From assembly GCA_016872055.1 (NCBI GenBank), contig VHBH01000005.1, positions 28,037 to 92,036 of the forward strand: a stretch of 64,000 bases of DNA, read 5' to 3'. This DNA comes from Nitrososphaerota archaeon. GTDB lineage: Archaea; Thermoproteota; Nitrososphaeria; Nitrososphaerales; Nitrosopumilaceae. Below the pieces are notes generated by a model, which did not search any database, was not told the DNA's origin, and saw only the letters and a list, made by a program, of their open reading frames with translations. Within the stretch, counting starts at the first letter, position 1. Each line of letters starts with the position of its first letter. The position numbers and the translations under genes were made by a program. Shown here piece by piece: positions 59,528-64,000 of the stretch.

Positions 59528-60163
59528 GTGTCAGCTAATAGCGTAGAAGACAAAATTCTACATGGAACAACCACGGTAGGTATCAAGGCAAGCGACGGCG
59601 TAGTCTTGTGTGCAGACATGCGTGCAAGCGCAGGCTATTTCATTGCAAACAACAACACAATGAAAGTGCAACAGCTAGCAAGACATGCCGGAATGACAAT
59701 GGCGGGTGGAGTTGCAGATGCACAAAACATCACAGATGTTCTAAGATACCACTCAAATATTCACTTGGTACAAAAAAATGAAAACATCCCAATCAGATCA
59801 CTTGCAAGACTCTGTTCATTGATGTTCCACCAAAACAGGGGCTATCCGTTCATTGCAGATATTCTCATCGGCGGATACGACAAACAAGGACCGCAGCTAG
59901 TAAACATTGACGTGTTTGGCTCTGTTGAAGAGAAAAAATATGTCACAACAGGAAGCGGCTCACCAGTGGCATATGGAACACTAGAAGACGAATACCGAGA
60001 CAACCTCACAGTAAATGAGGCAAAGGTAATCGCATTGCGTGCTGTTAAGGCAGCAATTGTTAGAAACATTGGAACCGGCGACGGAATCAATGTTGCAATT
60101 ATCGATAAGGATGGCTATCGCCTTTTGACCAAAGAGCAAAAGAAAGCCATCATTACTTTGTAG
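59528..60163 (+). CDS. psmB: proteasome beta subunit
   Basis: Catalytic subunit of the 20S proteasome. The 211-residue precursor begins MSANSVEDKILHG and is followed by the catalytic threonine TTTVGIK (cleavage before Thr14), with Asp and Lys in CADMRASAGY and later motifs typical of archaeal beta subunits. I start it at GTG 59528; a longer frame to 59441 would contain the TATA box. It is 7 bases before the aCPSF1 gene, an arrangement common in archaea. An alpha subunit is not in the window. Confidence 0.94.
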   Translation: MSANSVEDKILHGTTTVGIKASDGVVLCADMRASAGYFIANNNTMKVQQLARHAGMTMAGGVADAQNITDVLRYHSNIHLVQKNENIPIRSLARLCSLMFHQNRGYPFIADILIGGYDKQGPQLVNIDVFGSVEEKKYVTTGSGSPVAYGTLEDEYRDNLTVNEAKVIALRAVKAAIVRNIGTGDGINVAIIDKDGYRLLTKEQKKAIITL

Positions 60164-60170
60164 TGATTTA

Positions 60171-62105
60171 ATGCAAAAAAGACAACAGGAAAAGGATTCA
60201 TCTACAGCCCAAAGTGTAATGGCAACAATACTGCAAAGTATTCCAAAAGATGCCCAGGTAAGCAAAATCGATTATGAGGGCCCAAGAATAGCACTGTACA
60301 CTAAATCACCATCTTTTCTGATGGAAAACAACCAAATTGTATCTGATCTGGTAAATGTAATCAAAAAAAGAATTGTAGTTAGAACCGAGGAGTCGATTCG
60401 TAAAAACGAGGAAGACGCCCGCAAAATTATTGCTGAAGCTTTGCCAAAAGAAGCAGAGCTTGGGGGTACATTTTTCGACACCGCAACAGGAGAGGTCTCT
60501 GTAGAGGTCAAGCGACCTTGGCTGCTCCAGAACAATGTTGAGTTTAATTCGGCAAAACTAACAGAGCAGATGGGCTGGAGAATCCGAGTAAGAAAGGCAA
60601 CCACAATCCAATCTAGTACAATCCAGCAAATCAACTATAATCTAAAACTGACATCGTCCGAGCGAGCAAAGCATCTAAAACAAATTGGTGAGAGTATTTT
60701 CCGGCCAAGGTTAGCCCAGAGATCCGAAGTTTCCCTAATGACTCTGGGTGGATTTGGTCAAGTTGGAAGATCAAGCATGATTCTAACTACACCAGAAAGC
60801 AAGATTCTCATTGACTGTGGCGTAAACCCAGGGGCCAGAACTCCGGCCGAGGCATTCCCAAGACTGGATTGGGCAAACATAACACTAGACGAGCTAGACG
60901 CAATTGTAATCGGCCATGCACACTTAGACCACACTGGATTTTTGCCAGTGCTGTGCAAGTACGGCTACAAGGGCCCAATCTATTGCACAGAGCCAACATT
61001 GCCAATGATGAACTTAATCCAGCTAGATGCAATACGTGTGGCATCTGCACAGGGACGAGCCCCACTATATGCAGAGCGCGACGTAAAGCAAATCATGAAA
61101 CAAACCATCACCATACCATACGGAACAGTAACCGACATTGCTCCAGACATCAAGCTAGTATTTTCAAATGCAGGCCACATCTTGGGCTCTGCCACATGTC
61201 ATTTTCACATTGGTAATGGTGATCATAATTTTGTGTACACTGGCGATATCAAATTCGGCAAGAGCATTCTCTTTGATAGCACATCATGGAATTATCCACG
61301 AGTGGAAACATTACTCATAGAAAGTACCTATGGAGCACGCGAAGACATCCAGCCGACACGACAAGAGGTGGAGTCCGCATTCATCAACGCAGTAAACAAC
61401 ACTTTAGTTGACGGCGGAAAGGTCCTAATTCCAATTCCTGCAGTAGGTCGTGCCCAAGAAATACTGATGGTAATTGATCATTACATGAAGGCAGGCCAAA
61501 TGGTCGAAGCCCCAGTATTCACAGAGGGAATGATCTCAGAGGCAACTGCGATTCATGAGGCATATCCTGAATATTTGGCTCGTGAGCTCCGACAAAAAAT
61601 TCTGGAAACTGACGATAATCCATTTAATTCAGAATATTTCACAAACATCGAGCATTCAGATGCGCGAGAGGAACCATTGCGCGACAACACACCATGCATA
61701 ATCTTGGCAACATCTGGCATGCTAGAGGGCGGCCCAGTCCTAGAGTATTTCAGAAACATTGCGCCATCAAACAAAAACAAGATAATTTTTGTTTCGTATC
61801 AGGTCAACGGCACACTAGGTAGAAGGGTCCTTGATGGGTCTAAACAAGTTTCATTGCTTGGTAAGGACGGCAAAGTTGAAGTAGTCAACGTAAACTGTTC
61901 GATGATAAAGCTTGACGGATTTTCAGGTCACAGTGATTTCAATCAGCTAATGTCATTTGTGCACAAGCTCAGACCAAAGCTTCGACGTGTTCTGGTAAAC
62001 CACGGGGAGCGAAGAAAATGCGAAAGCCTGGCAATGAACATACGCAGACAGTTCCGAGTTCCGGCTCATTACCCGCAAGTCCAAGAAGCAATCAGACTGT
62101 TCTAG
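60171..62105 (+). CDS. aCPSF1/FttA beta-CASP ribonuclease with KH domains
   Basis: An RNA endo/exonuclease and transcription-termination factor of archaea. The 644-residue protein has two N-terminal KH-like domains (about residues 1-150), a metallo-beta-lactamase part with GHAHLDHTGFLP (near residue 249) and YTGDIKFG, and the beta-CASP insert (ILATSGMLEGGPVLEYF) with late histidines in FSGHSD and LVNHGERR. The name rests on domain order; it starts with ATG 60171, 7 bases after psmB. Confidence 0.94.
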   Translation: MQKRQQEKDSSTAQSVMATILQSIPKDAQVSKIDYEGPRIALYTKSPSFLMENNQIVSDLVNVIKKRIVVRTEESIRKNEEDARKIIAEALPKEAELGGTFFDTATGEVSVEVKRPWLLQNNVEFNSAKLTEQMGWRIRVRKATTIQSSTIQQINYNLKLTSSERAKHLKQIGESIFRPRLAQRSEVSLMTLGGFGQVGRSSMILTTPESKILIDCGVNPGARTPAEAFPRLDWANITLDELDAIVIGHAHLDHTGFLPVLCKYGYKGPIYCTEPTLPMMNLIQLDAIRVASAQGRAPLYAERDVKQIMKQTITIPYGTVTDIAPDIKLVFSNAGHILGSATCHFHIGNGDHNFVYTGDIKFGKSILFDSTSWNYPRVETLLIESTYGAREDIQPTRQEVESAFINAVNNTLVDGGKVLIPIPAVGRAQEILMVIDHYMKAGQMVEAPVFTEGMISEATAIHEAYPEYLARELRQKILETDDNPFNSEYFTNIEHSDAREEPLRDNTPCIILATSGMLEGGPVLEYFRNIAPSNKNKIIFVSYQVNGTLGRRVLDGSKQVSLLGKDGKVEVVNVNCSMIKLDGFSGHSDFNQLMSFVHKLRPKLRRVLVNHGERRKCESLAMNIRRQFRVPAHYPQVQEAIRLF

Positions 62106-62249
62106 TTTAATCCTAGTAATGCCAGGTTAAATTACAAGATCATCAAAATACGCACAAAACTGCATAGTTCTGAATAGTTGTGTCATCATATAATCAAAAG
62201 ACGTCTCTAGTTTTTCCAAAAATTTTCCATTATTTTCCATTTTAATAGA

Positions 62250-62837
62250 TTGCAAACTCTGACTAGTGCCAGTCATGCTTTTAACCGTGATTTGCCAAAA
62301 TCAACCGTGAAAGAAGAAAAGAAAACCCAGACTAACACATTTCGACTCCCGTCATATTTAGTAGATGAAATGAAAAAAGAGGCCAAGCTAGAAAAGATAA
62401 ACCTCAATGCGCTTGTGATAAAGATTCTCTCCAATCATATTCTCTGGGAAAGATACGAGCGAAAGGTAGGGTTGTTGCCGATGACAAAGCCATTTGTCAA
62501 GGACGCAATTCACAGATTAAACGAAAATGAGGTAGTCAAGCTAGCAAAGGAAGTCGAACGCGACACGTTCTCAAACATTTTGGCCTTTATGAAAGGCGAG
62601 TACACTGTTCACGATTTTGTAGAGATTTTGCGCACCTGGCTCAATGTCTCCTGGATGCAGCACAACATAGAGCAGACAAAGGACTCGTATGTTTTTAAAA
62701 TTCAACACGACCTTGGAGCAAAGTGGTCCATCTATGTAGAGACACTAATCACGGAATTATTCCATGACATAGTCAAAAAAAGTCTCCAAGTCAAGTCAAC
62801 CAAAGGCAACATTGTGCTGATCTTTCCAATAGAGTAA
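62250..62837 (+). CDS. ribbon-helix-helix-like protein of unknown function
   Basis: A protein of about 195 residues. Its middle N-terminal part NTFRLPSYLVDEMKKEAKLEKINLNALVIKILSNHI has the strand-helix-helix outline of a ribbon-helix-helix DNA-binding domain (landmark TFRLPSYLVDEM), and the rest is helical with a long C-terminal mixed region. The start is uncertain: TTG 62250 is close to TTTTAATAG, TTG 62292 or GTG 62307 may be correct. No family recognised. Confidence 0.6.
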   Translation: MQTLTSASHAFNRDLPKSTVKEEKKTQTNTFRLPSYLVDEMKKEAKLEKINLNALVIKILSNHILWERYERKVGLLPMTKPFVKDAIHRLNENEVVKLAKEVERDTFSNILAFMKGEYTVHDFVEILRTWLNVSWMQHNIEQTKDSYVFKIQHDLGAKWSIYVETLITELFHDIVKKSLQVKSTKGNIVLIFPIE

Positions 62838-62896
62838 TACTTTGTAACACATTGTCTTAGCTAGTTTAATATCTTGAAAAAAATTCAGCCGTTTCG

Positions 62897-63691
62897 TTGG
62901 AAAGTTCCACAAAGATCTCAAGTCTTGTAAACAGCAAAAGGTTCGGCCTGGCAATCACCGCAATCATAGTGATACAGGCAATAGTGCTTGGTCTGGAGAC
63001 GTTTTCCGAGCTTGCCGATTTTAGCAATGTCTTTGAATTCATTCATTGGTTTGTAGTAAGCGTCTTTATTGTCGAGGCCGGCCTAAAGCTTGCATCGCAG
63101 TATCCACGACCTCAACTGTATTTTAGGGACGGCTGGAATGTCTTTGATTTTGCCATAATTGTATTGTCGCTGATTCCGTTTACAGGAAGCTTTTCGACTG
63201 TGGCAAGGCTGGTGAGATTACTGAGAATAACTAGGCTCACAAACAGATCCAAGGAAATGCGGATAATGGTTGCAACAATAGCCAAGTCTCTTCCAAGCAT
63301 GATGAACATAATGTTCCTCCTTGGAATTTTGTTCTTCATTTACGGTGTGGCAGGATACCACCTCTTTTCGAAAATCGATCCCGTACACTGGGGAACCCTG
63401 CCGGATTCGCTAATCACATTGTTTAAGATAATCACCCTTGAAGGCTGGGTCGAGCTGATGAATCCAGTCACCAGCGTAAGCATGTTCAATGTTGTGTTTT
63501 TTATCAGCTTTATTGTGATTGGAACGTTTGTAGTCATCAATCTTTTTGTGGCAATAATTGTCAAAAAGACAGAAGAGGCCTACAAGCAGATACAAAGCCA
63601 GTCAACCCCATCCCAACATGAAATACTAAGCGAGATAAAAGAAATCAGGCGAATGATAGAGGATCTCGAAAAAAGAATCTCAAAGGCTTGA
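62897..63691 (+). CDS. one-domain voltage-gated cation channel
   Basis: A 264-residue six-helix channel subunit like the bacterial NaChBac group. S4 has arginines at every third position (ARLVRLLRITRLTNRSK, about residues 102-118), and the selectivity filter is TLEGWVELM (about residues 176-184); S6 is VVFFISFIVIGTFVVINLFVAIIV-like (landmark VINLFVAIIV). The C-terminus is a short coiled coil (EIRRMIEDLEKRI) for tetramer assembly. TLEGW is the filter reported for the calcium-selective CavMr. TTG 62897 start. Ends overlapping HtpX by 12 bases. Confidence 0.9.
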   Translation: MESSTKISSLVNSKRFGLAITAIIVIQAIVLGLETFSELADFSNVFEFIHWFVVSVFIVEAGLKLASQYPRPQLYFRDGWNVFDFAIIVLSLIPFTGSFSTVARLVRLLRITRLTNRSKEMRIMVATIAKSLPSMMNIMFLLGILFFIYGVAGYHLFSKIDPVHWGTLPDSLITLFKIITLEGWVELMNPVTSVSMFNVVFFISFIVIGTFVVINLFVAIIVKKTEEAYKQIQSQSTPSQHEILSEIKEIRRMIEDLEKRISKA

Positions 63692-64000
63692 TGGGTTTAG
63701 ATCTTTTTCCAGTTTGTAGAGCGCCTCTATTCTTTTGTATGTAAGTGGATGCGTTCTGAACAATTCGCCAAACTTTGACATGCTATTTCTTCTCTCCCAG
63801 TCCATTGCCTTTTTGACCTCGTCTTCTGAGATGTGCATGTCGGAATAATATGACGCAAATCTTGATACTTCAAGGCTTGATGCAACAGGATCCACTGCAT
63901 AAAATGTTCTAAGCGACGAGTTTTGGACCTGTTGTTTTTGCACAGCAAGGCCGTATGTAATCTTGGCAAGTGCGCTTGCCAAAAATGACGGCTTGATCTG
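63680..64000 (-). CDS. HtpX-like M48 metalloprotease, C-terminal part
   Basis: The reverse strand is open from the right edge to TGA at 63680, giving the last 106 residues. They hold SALAKITYGLAVQKQQ, a helical stretch, and the near-C-terminal FRTHPLTYKRIEALYKLEK, which is the THPxTxxRI end of M48/HtpX membrane proteases. The HExxH zinc site lies outside the window. It overlaps the channel gene end by 12 bases (convergent). Confidence 0.8.
   Translation of the reverse strand, partial: QIKPSFLASALAKITYGLAVQKQQVQNSSLRTFYAVDPVASSLEVSRFASYYSDMHISEDEVKKAMDWERRNSMSKFGELFRTHPLTYKRIEALYKLEKDLNPSSL

Noticed and set aside
1..64000. CRISPR arrays, insertion sequences, prophage or integrase
   Set aside because: No spaced direct repeats, transposase or integrase motifs were seen in either strand.

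Overview
The window is a gene-dense stretch of an archaeal chromosome, most likely a thaumarchaeon (Nitrososphaerota) close to Nitrosopumilus, Nitrosarchaeum or Nitrosotenuis. The archaeal identity rests on TFB, aIF2 alpha and gamma, S6e, Nop10, both primase subunits, a proteasome beta subunit, aCPSF1, sn-glycerol-1-phosphate dehydrogenase, an LSm protein and TATA-box, often leaderless, promoters. Two ESCRT-III (CdvB) paralogues, a full-looking cobalamin pathway, a bacterial-type MetK and UPF0182 point to Thaumarchaeota within the archaea; this lineage call is an inference from gene content. I see no insertion sequences, integrases, CRISPR arrays or rRNA genes, and only one tRNA (Gly, CCC).

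Layout. 1-2.5 kb: a cut-off RecA-type ATPase, LSm, metK, an epimerase. 3-8.5 kb: a cobalamin cluster (cbiD-cbiG-cbiX-cbiC, then cbiA and the corrinoid adenosyltransferase); its second part is at 26.6-28.7 kb (cbiF, cbiL, cbiT). 8.6-15.3 kb: translation and ribosome genes (aIF2 alpha, nop10, PIN nuclease, aIF2 gamma, rps6e, two mini zinc proteins) around an STT3 oligosaccharyltransferase fused to a cyclophilin. 15.4-24.9 kb: tRNA-Gly, a C39-like/TPR protein, a glutamine amidotransferase, UPF0182, PriS/PriL, endonuclease IV, glycyl-tRNA synthetase. 25-31 kb: CdvB copy 1, a cysteine-less glutamate-racemase homologue, cobalamin genes, RqcH. 31-40 kb: Mut7-C protein, AMMECR1, both aconitase-X subunits (archaeal mevalonate pathway), Nth, ATP sulfurylase and APS reductase, a degenerate ThiI-like protein, a GT28-like transferase. 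40-46 kb: SDR, flippase-like protein, GPN GTPase, homoserine kinase, and the preQ0 (archaeosine) genes queC, folE, queE. 46-52 kb: a secreted coiled-coil protein with a membrane-anchored winged-helix regulator and a small winged-helix protein, a 21-residue-repeat coiled-coil protein facing CdvB copy 2, a mini C2H2 protein and TFB. 52-64 kb: SDRs, CysQ-like phosphatase and APS kinase, hemerythrin-like protein, phosphoesterase, a decayed gene, G1P dehydrogenase, proteasome beta, aCPSF1, a voltage-gated channel and the end of an HtpX-like protease.

Most pathways are ordinary housekeeping for this lineage. The points most worth a second look are the STT3-cyclophilin fusion, the 21-residue repeat protein beside CdvB together with a 24-base copy of its gene upstream, three homologues that have lost expected catalytic residues (glutamate racemase, ThiI-like, first half of CbiX), two intergenic segments that fold like structured RNAs (39397-39463 and 52690-52784), the TLEGW-filter cation channel, and the membrane-regulator cluster. 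Many convergent neighbours share their stop codons in 4-6 base self-complementary overlaps.
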